Positions 11,894 through 23,396 of a DNA stretch of 64,000 bases are shown here, in pieces. A program made the position numbers and the translations under genes. Origin of the DNA: Paramyrothecium sp. XJ0827. Lineage: Eukaryota; Ascomycota; Sordariomycetes; Hypocreales; Stachybotryaceae. The stretch's first letter is position 1; every line of letters starts with the position of its first letter. The notes beneath the pieces are model-generated. The model made no database searches. It was not told the DNA's origin and was given only the letters and a program-made list of their open reading frames with translations. The stretch is from assembly GCA_020881915.1 (NCBI GenBank), contig JAJFPB010000008.1:1364001-1428000 (forward strand). Direction: 5' to 3'.

Positions 11894-14800
11894 TCCTTGC
11901 CATCCTGGCTCAATGGTTCTGCTGCACCCACCGCTTGTTTCATGGGATTTACTTGTTTGTTTAATTCGACATTCCCCTTTTCGTCACGATATCCTTGTTG
12001 CAGTTTCAATAATCGAGGAGGAACTATAGGTGATCTGCACAAGGGTCATTGGGATCACATTGCATCTGGACAGGGGGCTTTTTTTATTTTGCACGACGGG
12101 CAGAGACGCCCAATCTGGGAGACATGGAGAAACAGTTTTGCGGGCGAAACGGAGAAGGACACAGATTGGGGGGAAAACGGTAATGGCCAAGACACGAATG
12201 TACAGCAAATCGATAGATTCTGGAAGAGAGCAAGGGTTTTCCCGCTGACGATATGGGTCCTCGCCTGGCCCCCATACCCGTCCCCGTACCCGTCCCCGTC
12301 CCCTGTACGCGTAGATAAAAAAGATTCCGATATGGAGCCTGGAGTGAGAAGGCAATCTTAGAGGTGCATCGCGCGGACAATTATTAGAGCATCCTTCCGC
12401 CCCAGGACCCGCCCCGTGGCAGAGAGAAGAGATCCACCAGAGAGCACGGCAGCAGGGATTCTGGACTGGACCGGGGCTGGGCAGGACAGGGCAGGCCAAG
12501 CCAGGACAGCGAGCCCAGAAACCGTTCGTCTGACCACGGCCGTTAACCGAGTCGGGGCTATTGAAAGAGCGCATGCGGTATGGTGTGGTCCGGGAGCGGT
12601 GCAAGAAGCGAAGGGTGGGGGGGGGCAATGAGACTAGAAAGAAGCAGGTGTTTTTGTTTTTCCCTATTATCGATGGCAAGGTAAGCACAGCATCGCGCGA
12701 CCCGTGACGAGGCGAGGCTACATCGGAGAGTCAGAAGTGCGCTGATAGTACCGTTGCAGTCGAGTCAGAGCCCCCGGGTGCGTGATCGGTAGAGACATGC
12801 AGGTTTGCTCGTGATGGCAGCGCTATTTACAGAATAACCCGACGGGGGGGTTGTGTCGCATTGCAGGAGAGCGTTGCGGTAGAAAGGGGGGACGTGGGTA
12901 ATACCAACGTAGTATATTGATATAGAATATTGGCTGTTCAAGGCTTCAAGAGTTTCAGTCGAGTAAAATTATGCGTGAACTGTACTAAGATATTAGTAAA
13001 ATAAAGCTCATATACATAGAGAGGCCTGCAGAATAACACTGGCAGCGCAAGTACTTCAACAAGTGCATACACTATCAATGGACATATGGTATCCAAGAAG
13101 CTCAACATACCTGTACTAGCCGTCGACAACACATCACTGGGACCAGTAGAGGGCAAAGACTCGTCGGACTGATGCCTCGGATTTCTGACAAAGAGGGATA
13201 ATTAAGCTACGCACGGCATCCAGCTACAGCTAGGCGAGGGGAGTGAAAGAGGAAGACGGAGGAGCTCGCGTCCGAAGCCTCGTCTCCATCAGCTCCGGAG
13301 AGGCTAACGACTAGCTGCCGGACGGGTGACTCGACGGGGGACTGGGTTCGTTGCGTTCGTTCGTTCGTTCGGGCAAGGATGGAGTGGAGATGTTGAATGT
13401 GCGAAAATCAGTCAAGGAAAAAAAGAAAAAGCTGCAACCAAGTTCGATGGTCCGTAAACGGTAAACCAGCGCGAAGGTCGACGAATCCAGGAACCGGTGG
13501 GACCAACGGGCCGAGCATGGCGTCAAACTCGCCCTTTTTTCCCTTCTTTTTCCTTTTCTTCTTTTTTATCTCCGTAGTGCCCAGTACCCCTGCCCCTTGT
13601 TCCTGGGGGCTGACAAGTGCATGTCCAGATTGGGACGACGTCAAGGCGTCTGCTCGCCCAACCCCCTGTCTAGCTGGAGGGGAGGGAGAGCAAGGGAAGG
13701 GGCACGGAAGCTCAGGAGTGGAAGACGAGAAGAGGGTGGCGTCGTGTGAACTGCTGATTAGCGTCGATTTCGGCCTTCTCTTCAACGTTCGGGACTCGGA
13801 AGCAGTGACCACCACCTCACACACGCACGCGCAGCCTCTGTAGCAGCCGTTGGGGTTCCAACGGACACGGATAACGGTGTGTGGGAACGGTGCGAAGAGT
13901 GGGGGGTTATTGGCAGAGGTGGGTGTGTGGGAGTAGATTGAATCAGAGAGCTTGTCGTGTCATACGAACAGACACAGACAGAAGAGAACTGTTGCCGCCT
14001 GCAGAGCTTGTGGATGCATGGTCGAAAGGAGCAGAAGAAGCGAAAGCAACGACAGCACAACACCAGAGCGCGCCCAACTCAACCCTGGCCCATGGCCCTT
14101 TTTCAGCCCAGGCTGTCCGACTCGTCTCTCCCTCCCGTCAGACCAGCATCCTGCAAGGCCTACATACAGGACCCATCCCACAGGGATGGGACCGCAAAAC
14201 TCTTTCCCTCCTGACGTGCTCTCTCATCGTTGCCTCGGAGCATTAAATTGAGCTACAGGGCGATAAAGCTTTCTGAGGGTGCTGCCCTCCGTGGGTCCCC
14301 TGGTCCAGAGGCACAGCCCTGGGGCCGTGGAGGGTTGCAGTGCAGATCGAGGAAGGGGGCATGGCCATGCTATCTCAATATTGAGTTTTTCCCGCTCTAC
14401 CCTCGCGCCAGCCGGGTGACTGCTTTATCATACAGCTTCGTATGGGTCTAGATATGGCGTTGAATCGGCCACGGCGGGCGCGATATAGGGCGAGTCGAAA
14501 GTCGACAACCGTAACGGAAGGGCTACTCAGCCACCGTGGAACCGATCTCCCGTGCGGGACAGCCCGCAACTGCCGCCAGGGAGTTCGGAGTCGACTATGC
14601 CTTTTCACGTTGAGGTCCACAAGGCCGTGCTCCCATCGCTCGGCCAGCGTCGAAGAAGCGGTGGCTCGACAGGCTTGGCGAGGCCGTGGTCCCCTTCCAG
14701 AACGAGCCGCCTGGGCCCAATATCATCTGCAAATCTTCCACCTGCATATGGGGTGGGTAGCCTCTCCTGCATGATGACCCGTCGTTGCCGCCTTGTCCAC

Positions 14801-15613
14801 TAGTTCACCGTTTGCCTCACCAAAACAGTAAGGAGCTAGGGGGGGGAGCTTCTGATCGTGGTAGCTAGGCAGTAACGCAGGTCCCCTACCGTGGGATGGG
14901 TTGCTCTTCGCGTGAGCCGTTCACGACAACGGAGCCCATCACGATGCTGGTCGCTTGCCGTCCTATATGCCAGAGACTATTGAAAACGTGTCGTCATGGG
15001 CTTGGGGGTCAACATGGCCCGATGCTGCACACACACACTAGGCATGCTTGCTCGAGGCCCTCCGCAGCAGACCAAAACACCATTTCCGACCTTATCGCAT
15101 CCTCGTGAGTTCGGGTGCTCGAACGGACCGCACGACGTCCACTGCCCCCCTCCATCTCGACTTTGCTAGCTGACCACTTCACATGCTCGCCAAGCTCTTG
15201 CGAAGCCGGGTGGGCGTTCTGCAAAGCCAGCGCAGATTGATGCAACCCATCTCACCTATACGGGCGGCGGTATGGCGCTCAGCTCGGCATCAGTTGGGAA
15301 CGCCCCCCCATGTATTTGCTCTGGGCAAGCTACCCTCGTGGGGCCCCTGTCGGTAATCAATCTATCGTGGTGCTTTCTGGATCCGATCAATTGTTGCTGG
15401 GGCGGGCTGCGTGCATCTCGGACCCCTGTCGTGGGCGTGTCTCGAGCCGCCAGCTCTCGTATAGCTGTTGTGTTGCTGCTTGGGCCCGTTGCTTCATTAA
15501 AGAGGTTTGCCGCTCGTGTGTCCTGGTCTCTTGTGCTCGACTGTGTTGGTTCCTCACTGCCCGGAAGCTGTTCACCAGCCAGATAGCTTTGAGTCATCTA
15601 CATTGAGGCTGCC
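11894..15613. other. Gene-free region of 3.7 kb between GH16 and GT2 genes
   Basis: Open frames on both strands are short and low-complexity, and none has coding-like codon use or a recognised motif. It holds a CCCGTA/CCCGTC hexamer repeat near 12276-12301, a (GTTC)4 tract at 13355-13370 and a 36-base pure pyrimidine tract at 13532-13567. The last part, rich in CT, is presumably the promoter of the glycosyltransferase gene. Confidence 0.5.
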
Positions 15614-18523
15614 ATGGAGACGCCAACCTCCCCGACCGAGCAGTCGCTCCGCCTGCCTGTGCCTCGCACGACGTCTTATTCAGCCATGTCCTTCGTTTCT
15701 GATGGCTCCTCTGGAAGCAGGGCCGCCGCGCCATCACCGTCCGGTGGTGCCCGCAGCGAGGATGAATTCCGCTACCGAACAGTATGTGCACCCTTATAGA
15801 CGGGGAAACAATCTCTAACCACTGTGCAGATGATCGGGTACCTTTACAAGAGAGCCATTTCCAGCGGCTGGATGCCCCAGAGGTACTCTCCGGATGACTA
15901 CCTCGGCGTGTTGATGCGTCGGTCCAGGGGACACTATGTGACGAGCCCGGAGCCCGTACACCCCGTCCTCCTGGACGCGGTTATGAAGCTCAATGTCATT
16001 GTGGCCCTGACCATGCGGCCCGAGATGCTGGACGGGATCCTGGGCTCGCTGTCGCCAGGACAGACGGAGCTGCGGTTCAAAGATGGCTCGCAAGTCCAGA
16101 TCATCGAGTCCTTGGCATTTGCTCATCACACCAGCGTCAAGAAGTTCCAATATGCTTGCGTCTGCCGACGCGAAAGGCTGATTCTCGTGTGGCACGATGA
16201 TCTGCAATCGATCGTGCCGCAAGCCACCAGAATGGAGGAAAAGCTTCTGGCCTTGGTAAGACAATAGGTCATGGTTAAGTGCACAGCGGCTGACAGAACC
16301 ACAGGTCTGGGGCGAGAAGCTTCCATTCAATATTCACATTCACGAAACACCCAACCGCACCCCCTCCATTCTTTCATCCTCCATGTCCACGGTCAACCCG
16401 CTGGGCTCGCCGTATGGAGAAAAGGGTGGAGTCATGGTCCATGTGGATGAATGCAGAGAGGACATTGACAAAGACCCTGCTGTCGAGCGTCCAGAGTCAC
16501 TGGCGCGACCCGTCGTCCGCTCTTCGGCCTTCTTCGTCGGCCTCGCCTTGGCTCTTGGTATCAGTCTCATCTGCGGCGTGTTCGTTGGCAGAATCATATC
16601 CGAATGTCTCCTTGACGGGAACTGGACCCGCCTCGCCCTGATCACCCCCATCCCGCTACTGATGGTGGTCAGTCTGTTCTTCTTCCAGGTCATCTTCACA
16701 AACTTGTTCCAGATGATGGGCCCCATCGGAAGCGTGTCGTCCAATACGCGGTTCTACTCGTCGCAGAAGCCGAGCCTCCGACGTGCGTACTCGGACGGCT
16801 TCGAGCCGCCCAAGGTGACCATCCAGATGCCGGTGTACAAGGAGGGCATGGAGTCCGTCATCATCCCCACCATCAGGAGTTTGCAGGCGGCCATCTCATA
16901 CTACGAGTCCCACGGCGGCTCCGCAAACATCTTCATCAACGACGACGGCCTGCGCGCCGGCATCTCCGACGAGGACGCGCAGCTGCGCAAGGAGTTCTAC
17001 CACGACAACAACATCGGCTGGGTGGCCCGGCCCAAGCACAACGGCGAGGAAAAGTTTGTGCGCAAGGGCAAGTTCAAGAAGGCGTCTAACATGAACTTTG
17101 CTCTCAACATCTCCCAGAAGGTGGAGGCGGTGCTCCAGGAGATGGTTGACGCCACCGGCAGCCAGTTCCTTGACGAGACCGAAGAGGAAGCCATGTACCA
17201 GGTCGCCCTGGCGCGCGTTCTCAAGGAGAACCCGCTTGCCATGGCCGACGGAGACATCCGCGTTGGTGAAATCATCCTCATCGTCGACTCGGACACGCGA
17301 GTGGTAAGTCTTGGTTGCAAGTTGACGTAGTCCTCGCTAACGCCTGCCAGCCCGTGGACTGCCTCATGTACGGCGCAGCCGAGATGTTCCTTTCACCCGA
17401 GGTCGGCATCGTACAGCACTCGACCGGTGTCATGCAAGTCTCGCACGACTACTTCGAGAACGGCATCACCTACTTCACCAACCTCGTGTACTCGTCGATC
17501 CGATTCTCCATCGGATCGGGCGAAGTGGCCCCCTTTGTCGGCCACAATGCCTTCCTGCGATGGAAAGGTGAGTCGGAGCCCTGAAAAAACTCGAACAAGC
17601 GAACCAGCTGCTAACAGGTCCCAGCTGTTCAAGACGTTGGCGTTCCCGAAGACGGCGGCTACGTTGCCTACTGGTCAGAGAGTCACGTGTCCGAGGACTT
17701 TGACATGTCGCTCCGCCTGCAGATGAAGGGCAACGTCATCCGAATCGCCAACTACCACGACGATGAGTTCAAGGAGGGTGTGTCGCTGACCATTTATGAC
17801 GAGATCGCCCGTTGGCAAAAGTACGCCTACGGCGTCAGCGAGATGATCTTCCACCCGCTGCACCGCTGGATCTACAAGGGCCCTTTCACGCCCCTCTTCT
17901 ACACCTACCTGACGTCCAACATCATGTGGTCCTCCAAGATCTCCATCATGTCCTACATGTGCTCCTACTTTGCCCTCGGGTCCTCCCTGCTCCTGACCAT
18001 TGCCAACTACTTCATCGTCGGCTGGTTCCGCAACGACATATCCGGGGCCTACCTCATGTCGTGGAACGTGCTGCTCTCGCTCATCGTCGTCTTCAACGCC
18101 TTCAGCAACGTCTCCCTCGCGCTGATGCGGTACCGCACGGGCGAGCGCGGCCTGCTGGCATCCATCATCGAGAACCTCAAGTGGTCGCCCATGATGACGT
18201 GCTTCTTCGGCGGCCTGGCCTACCACATCACCGTCGCCTTGCTCGCGCACCTCCTGCACATCGACATGCAGTGGGGCGCCACGTCCAAGGAGAAGGAGGA
18301 CAGCAACTTCTTCCAGGAGATGCCGCGAATCTTCAAGACGTTCAAGTTCATGTACGTCCTCGTCTTCATCAGCGTCGGGGGCGTCATCTACCTCGGCGTC
18401 TTTGCGGACCCGGACTGGGCCATTACCGATTTCACGGCCATCGTGCCCCTCGCGCTGAACCTGGGCTTCCACGCTCTCGTTCCCCTGGTGCTCAACCCCA
18501 GCTTGATGATTTTCAACTACTAA
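15614..18523 (+). CDS. Multi-pass family-2 glycosyltransferase, Tft1/CelA-like
   Basis: The exons are 15614-15781, 15830-16255, 16305-17303, 17351-17567 and 17625-18523, giving 902 residues with phases that all match. The order is: a Ser-rich cytosolic N-terminus, two membrane segments (FFVGLALALGISLICGVFVG and PIPLLMVVSLFFFQVIF), a GT2 domain, then four or five C-terminal membrane helices. GT2 motifs seen are VTIQMPVYKEGMESVI, FINDDG, a DxD (IVDSDTRV), a late ED (SEDFDMSL) and EIARW in place of Q/RxxRW. This is the architecture of processive cellulose-synthase-like enzymes. The family is close to the Aspergillus Tft1/CelA type, linked to beta-1,3/1,4-glucan. It is not a chitin synthase by motif order. 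The substrate is inferred. Confidence 0.82.
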
Positions 18524-18882
18524 TCACATTGTCTTTCGTGTGGCGTTTCTACAAGTAATCAGCGTCATATCTCCGGGAGGAATTCGGCATAGACGCCGTA
18601 TGTTTCGTGGTATTTGCATCGGACAAGCAGGATGTTTAGAGCAGTATGTCAGAGCATAGTGACGGCACAGTATCAAGGGCTTCCGGCAGGTAGATGCTGG
18701 TGTCTGTAACGTATATCATCATAATATTTAATAAAATCATGATCATGACCACTTACCGCTCCGGCATACCCGCTCTAAACGGGGTGAAGCTGATAGACGC
18801 AGTGGTAACGATATTCATTCATCAACAAACGAGTAACATGACCCGAGCCGCCCAAACCATGCAATTGTAATTCGAAACACTT
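18524..18882. terminator. Convergent 3' regions of the GT2 and LSG1 genes
   Basis: A 359-bp AT-rich interval between two stop codons that face each other. It holds AATAAA-like sequence (taataaaatcatg near 18730) that may serve as a polyadenylation signal. No gene is seen. Confidence 0.45.
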
Positions 18883-20876
18883 TTAGTCGTCCATCTTTCC
18901 TTGCCTACGCTTGGCCTTTCCGCCCCTTGGGTTTCCCTTGAAGTGCTTCTTGCTCGAGAGTAGTTCCTTATCCTTGGCATCAATGCCGTTCTCCATGGCG
19001 ACGATAGCCTTGGCCTTGCGTCCGGTGAGCAGCTTGCCAGCAGCTTGACCCTGCTCGGTGTATTGGTAGTTGAAGGGTCTGCTGATGCGAGCTCCGTTGG
19101 AGGCGCCACTGAAGAAGCCTTTGTCGAGCCTCTCCGACTTCGGGCCCCACGTCATGGTCGTGGCATCTGAGGGCGCCACGCTGGCCAGATCATCATCCTC
19201 CAGGGACAGAGAGTCTACGGCAGAAGCAAGGGCAGCACGGCGCTTCTCAGGAAGGTGGTGCTCATCGTAGAGGTCGTTGTTGAATTCCTGGGCATCCGAG
19301 TAGCCTGGTGGCGGCGACACGTAGAGTAGCTTTCCATTGACGTAGTCCTTCAAGACATATCTTGCGGCTCGAGATACATCTGGCTGACCGAGGCCTTGCG
19401 TTTGGAAACCTCGGGCCTTGGCGTAGGCGCTCAGGAGCTCTTCCGAGGTGGGAATGCCGGTGCCGCCCTCCTCGATAGGTCGTGTGCGGATCTGAATACC
19501 GTAAATCGCCTCGAGGAAGGGCTGAGGAATTCGCTGGGTGACGAGACCAACAGGTCCGGTGTGCTCTCTCAGCTGGTCGATGGGCAGAACGCCGCTGCAC
19601 ACGAGATCGGCTTTTGTCGTGGCGAAGTTGGCGAAAACAAGACCCGGGCAATCACAAAGCACCACACGCTCGCTGAGGTGGATAGTTTGGAAATGCTTCG
19701 TCTTACCGGGGGTTGACGAAACGGAGACCTTTTTCGCTCCAATCAGGGCGTTGATGGTGGAAGACTTTCCGACATTGGGGTATCCGACCAAGCCAACCTG
19801 AAGCTTGTGATTTGAGCCTAGACCGTCGTTAGTAGGTTTCGAGAGACGACGTGAAGCTTGAACATACCTGCATCGCTGGGCGCATACTGTAAGAAAATGT
19901 CCTCCAACTCCTCGACGGTGAGGATCTGGATATCATAATCCCCCGACTGGCCTTTTGGAGCCGCCTCTTCATCCTCGCTCTCTTCCTCTTCCTCACTCTC
20001 ACTCTCATCTTCCTCATCAGCCTGGGCCGGCCTCTTGCCAGCTTGCTTGGAGGATATGGGAGTGTCATCCTCTGAATCGGTCTCGTGGTCCCTGGCCTCG
20101 TTCTGCTCCTTGGCAAGTTGCGCCGAGAAGAACTTGTATGCGATGCCAGCTTCGGTCAGATACTTGGCCCATGCGGTCCTTTGCTTGGTCGTCATCATGT
20201 CGGCCTTGTTGATGAGCAAAAGGTTCTCCTTTTTGGGGTCCACCTCCTTCACGTATGCCTCCAAATCGTCTGATCTGAAGAGCAGGGGGTTCCTGGCATC
20301 CACAATCTGGACAACCAGCTCGGAACGCTCGATGACTCGCCATAGTTGCCTCCACACTTCCAAGTTTCTCTCGAAAGGCGTCATCAACAGGTCATTATTC
20401 TCCTGCAGTTCAGCCAAGCCCCTTCTCCAATCGAGGAAGGCGTTCCTCTCTCGGATGTCTAGCTCTTGCGGGGTAGTAGAGGCATCCCATTGTGGCCTCC
20501 TTGGCACTGTCAACCGTCCCTTGTGAAGCTTGTGCTTGCCAAGCACAACGCGCTCCTCATGTGCTGACAGGAGATAGGGATTCTTCTGGTCTGTGTGAAT
20601 GATCTTGACGTTGTTCATCTTCTCAGCGGTGAAGTCGACGCCAGCCAACTCAGCCGTAGCCAAGAACTCATCGAGATCGCCTTGCTCCGTGATGGAGCGC
20701 ATCTTGACCCACGCCGCATCCTGCTTGTCATTTACCAAGTACTGCTCTCCAGTCGCATGGTTTGTTCGGGTGATGGCAGATGTCCTTTTCCTCTCTGAAC
20801 CCTTGCCCTTGCCGAACCGGTCGTTCATCAAGGCATTGCCCAACCCCACCGAGTTCTTGGACTTTGCCAGAACCAT
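18883..20876 (-). CDS. LSG1: Large-subunit GTPase Lsg1 (60S biogenesis)
   Basis: Two exons, 20876-19868 and 19817-18883, give 647 residues. It is a circularly permuted GTPase: the G4 motif NKAD (residues 223-226) precedes G1 GYPNVGKSS (348-356), G2 TPGKTKH (from 372) and G3 DCPGL (392-396). The N-terminus (MVLAKSKNSVGLGNALMNDR) and the basic C-terminal tail (KHFKGNPRGGKAKRRQGKM) fit the family. The insert between G4 and G1 is very acidic (about residues 265-315). In yeast, Lsg1 is a cytoplasmic GTPase that releases the export adapter Nmd3 from pre-60S subunits. The intron of 50 nt separates the G4 half from the P-loop. An upstream in-frame ATG at 20900 exists, but the family start fits 20876. 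Confidence 0.95.
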
Positions 20877-21299
20877 CCTGTCGTCGAGCACGTATACCAC
20901 TTGTTTGATGACGAGATATCGAGAATAAAGTAAGAATATGAGAGTATGTCTGGGATGAATGAACGAAGACTGACGAGATATGAGTCAGATGTAAGGAGGA
21001 GAGAAGCTTGCTTGGAGATGCGCACAAGACTTGAGCCTGCGCCAAAGCTGATTAATGTCCATGGATGGAGGGGCAAATTTTCGAAGTTTGTAGTTTAGCA
21101 GTATTTACACTGTGTGCACCACCAACTGCGGTCGTGGTTTTACAGTGCTATCGATTGTGATAACCGTATTGTGATAAGGATTTTTTTGTGAGCCCCGCTA
21201 CTCCCCTACTTTGGCATGAAATGTGATCGCAGCCCAAGACCACGGAATTTGTGACATACAGCGCCGAAATCCACCGTTGGCTGCATACACACCGCCAAG
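20877..21299. promoter_or_regulatory. Shared divergent promoter of LSG1 and LTV1
   Basis: A 423-bp interval separates the start codons of two ribosome-biogenesis genes transcribed away from each other. It contains an AAATTTT element at 21075-21081, matching the core of the yeast RRPE motif, and a T-rich run at 21181-21187. The motif match is short and could be chance. Confidence 0.6.
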
Positions 21300-22580
21300 A
21301 TGCCTCGAGGAAAGTGGATGTAAGTCGTCAAGATATCCCTAGTATGGCTGCGGCTAATCCTCTCGCAAAGCGACAAGAAGACAGCGCAGCATTTTACGCT
21401 CGTCCATCGCCCGCAAAATGACCCGCTCATCCACGACGAGAATGCGCCGTCCATGGTGCTCAACCCGACGCAGCCGAAGCCTGGAGCGTCCAAGGTGAAG
21501 CATCTGGACGATCTGGCTTCCGACCTGGGTTCCGATGCCGAGAGCATCCGCGACAACGAGGGTGAAGCCGCCAGCTATGGCGTCTACTTCGACGACACCG
21601 AATACGATTACATGCAACACATGCGAGACCTCAACAGCGGCGCCGGAGACGTCGTGTTCGTCGAGTCTACAGCGACTGCCAACAAAGGAAAGGGCAAGGG
21701 CAAGCAATCGCTGTCGGATGCCTTGGCACAGATGGATCTGGAGCACAAGTCGGCCGAGGTGCTCGATGAAGAACTGCTTCCTTCCAAGAACTTAACGAGG
21801 TTGACATACCAGGCGCAACAAGAAATCCCAGACTCAATTGCGGGCTTCCAGCCAGACATGGACCCGCGATTGCGGGAGGTTCTAGAAGCCCTCGAAGACG
21901 AGGCCTACGTTGACGACGACGACGACATCTTCAAGCAGCTGGCCAAGGATGGGCGCGAGCTGGAAGACTACGAGTTCGAGGAAGGGGAGTTCTACGACGA
22001 TGACGATGGTTGGGAGTCCGATGACACGGCTAAGCCCACGAAAGAGTACAAGGATGAGGTGCCTACCCTGGTAAAGACTCTAGGAGAACAGCCTGAAAAT
22101 GGACCGTCGCAAGACTGGCTAGAGGATTTCAAGCAGTTTAAAAAGGAACAGAAGGGCAGTCGTGCGGCTGTTGCGCCCTCACAATCCGAAGCACAGACCG
22201 CGTGGACGACCACAACCAACGGAGGTCGGCGCAAGAAGAGAAAGGGTGCTCTGACGGATGCCTCGAGCTACTCCATGACGTCCTCGTCGCTCGTGCGGAC
22301 GGAGCAGATGACGCTACTGGATGCGCGGTTCGACAAGCTTGACGAACAGTACAATGCCGAGTTTGATGATGATATGGGATCGGTCTCAGCTGTTTCGACA
22401 GCCTCAAGTGTCCAGGGGCCTCTGCGGAACGACTTTGACGGCATCTTGGACGATTTCCTTGGTAGCTACACAAAGCCGGGCAAGCGAACGTCAAAGAAGA
22501 GCAAGGCACAGACCGGCCTAGAGCAGTTGGAGGAGATCCGGAGGGAGCTCGGCCCGCCACGGATCCGCGGTCGTAGCTGA
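21300..22580 (+). CDS. LTV1: 40S ribosome biogenesis factor Ltv1
   Basis: Two exons, 21300-21319 and 21371-22580, give 409 residues; the first exon codes only MPRGKWI (split codon). The N-terminus [20 protein letters not shown] is the Ltv1 signature, followed by [16 protein letters not shown]. Acidic stretches ([24 protein letters not shown]) and a C-terminal YDDDF-like segment ([12 protein letters not shown]) are typical. Ltv1 binds pre-40S particles near Rps3 and Rps20 and is needed for small-subunit head assembly and export. An ORF caller starting at the internal ATG 21453 would miss the conserved N-terminus. Confidence 0.93.
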
Positions 22581-23396
22581 AGGGATAAATGATGATATGA
22601 ATAATATCCAATGTTTTTGTTAGATCAATGCTTAAGCGTTTCCTCACTTCATCTCTTCGGTGACACAGTACCGGCTCAGGCGTGTGTAGACTGGATCATC
22701 CGCGAGGGTCCGTGACCCATAGTTGGCTGCAAATGTTCACCTGCATCGAATTGCAATTCCTCAAGTGACACAAGAAGATGACGCAGCAGTGGTTGTGAGT
22801 TGATCAAACCAGGCCAAGTAAGAGACAGAATTATGACTGCACGCGCTCGCGTCGTACCAAGCGCAAAAAGGTGATGCGGCTGTTTCGTAGGCATATTGAC
22901 AGGCCAGCCTTGAGCCGAACAATAGGTAGCTTCACAATCGACCGCGAGTACTTGGCCTTTCATAAAAGGTGATGTAAATTGGCGGAGTTGAATCACCTGC
23001 ACACTCATTCATGTCCAGCGCCATTGAGTTACCTAGTTCGATTGTGGTTGCTGCAATACAACAATGCAGACACTCGTGCAGTCATGTGATTGGATAATCG
23101 AGAGGCTGGTGCCAGACAATCAAAGACAGGCATACAGGCAGGTACTTTTTGTTCGTACCCCAGCACCGCTACCCTTGGCGCTAGCGGTCCTGGATCAGCA
23201 GTGAAAGAAGCTCCATTGCAGCTTGGGCTCATTCGACAAACACCGCCCCATACTCAAGAACGTGTTACGCGACAAAGAATCCTCCTTTGACCACGCTTCC
23301 TGCAGAGAATCGTGGTCGCGAACCGCTGGGCTCTTCTCCATGTGCTCGTAATTCAGCGGGTGACTGCGACATCCGTTGCATCGCAGAAGCCAAACG
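22581..23396. other. Intergenic region upstream of the SAC3 gene
   Basis: An 816-bp stretch with no supported gene; it contains the 3' end of LTV1 and the presumed promoter and leader of SAC3. A non-ATG open frame leads into the SAC3 coding region from 23376. Confidence 0.45.

Noticed and set aside
13408..13824. Minus-strand frame of 138 codons with a Lys-rich run
   Set aside because: The Lys run is the reverse of the polypyrimidine tract at 13532-13567; no coding signature.
17675..18472. Minus-strand frame of 265 codons over the glycosyltransferase gene
   Set aside because: Antisense shadow of the membrane helices; highly charged, no motif.
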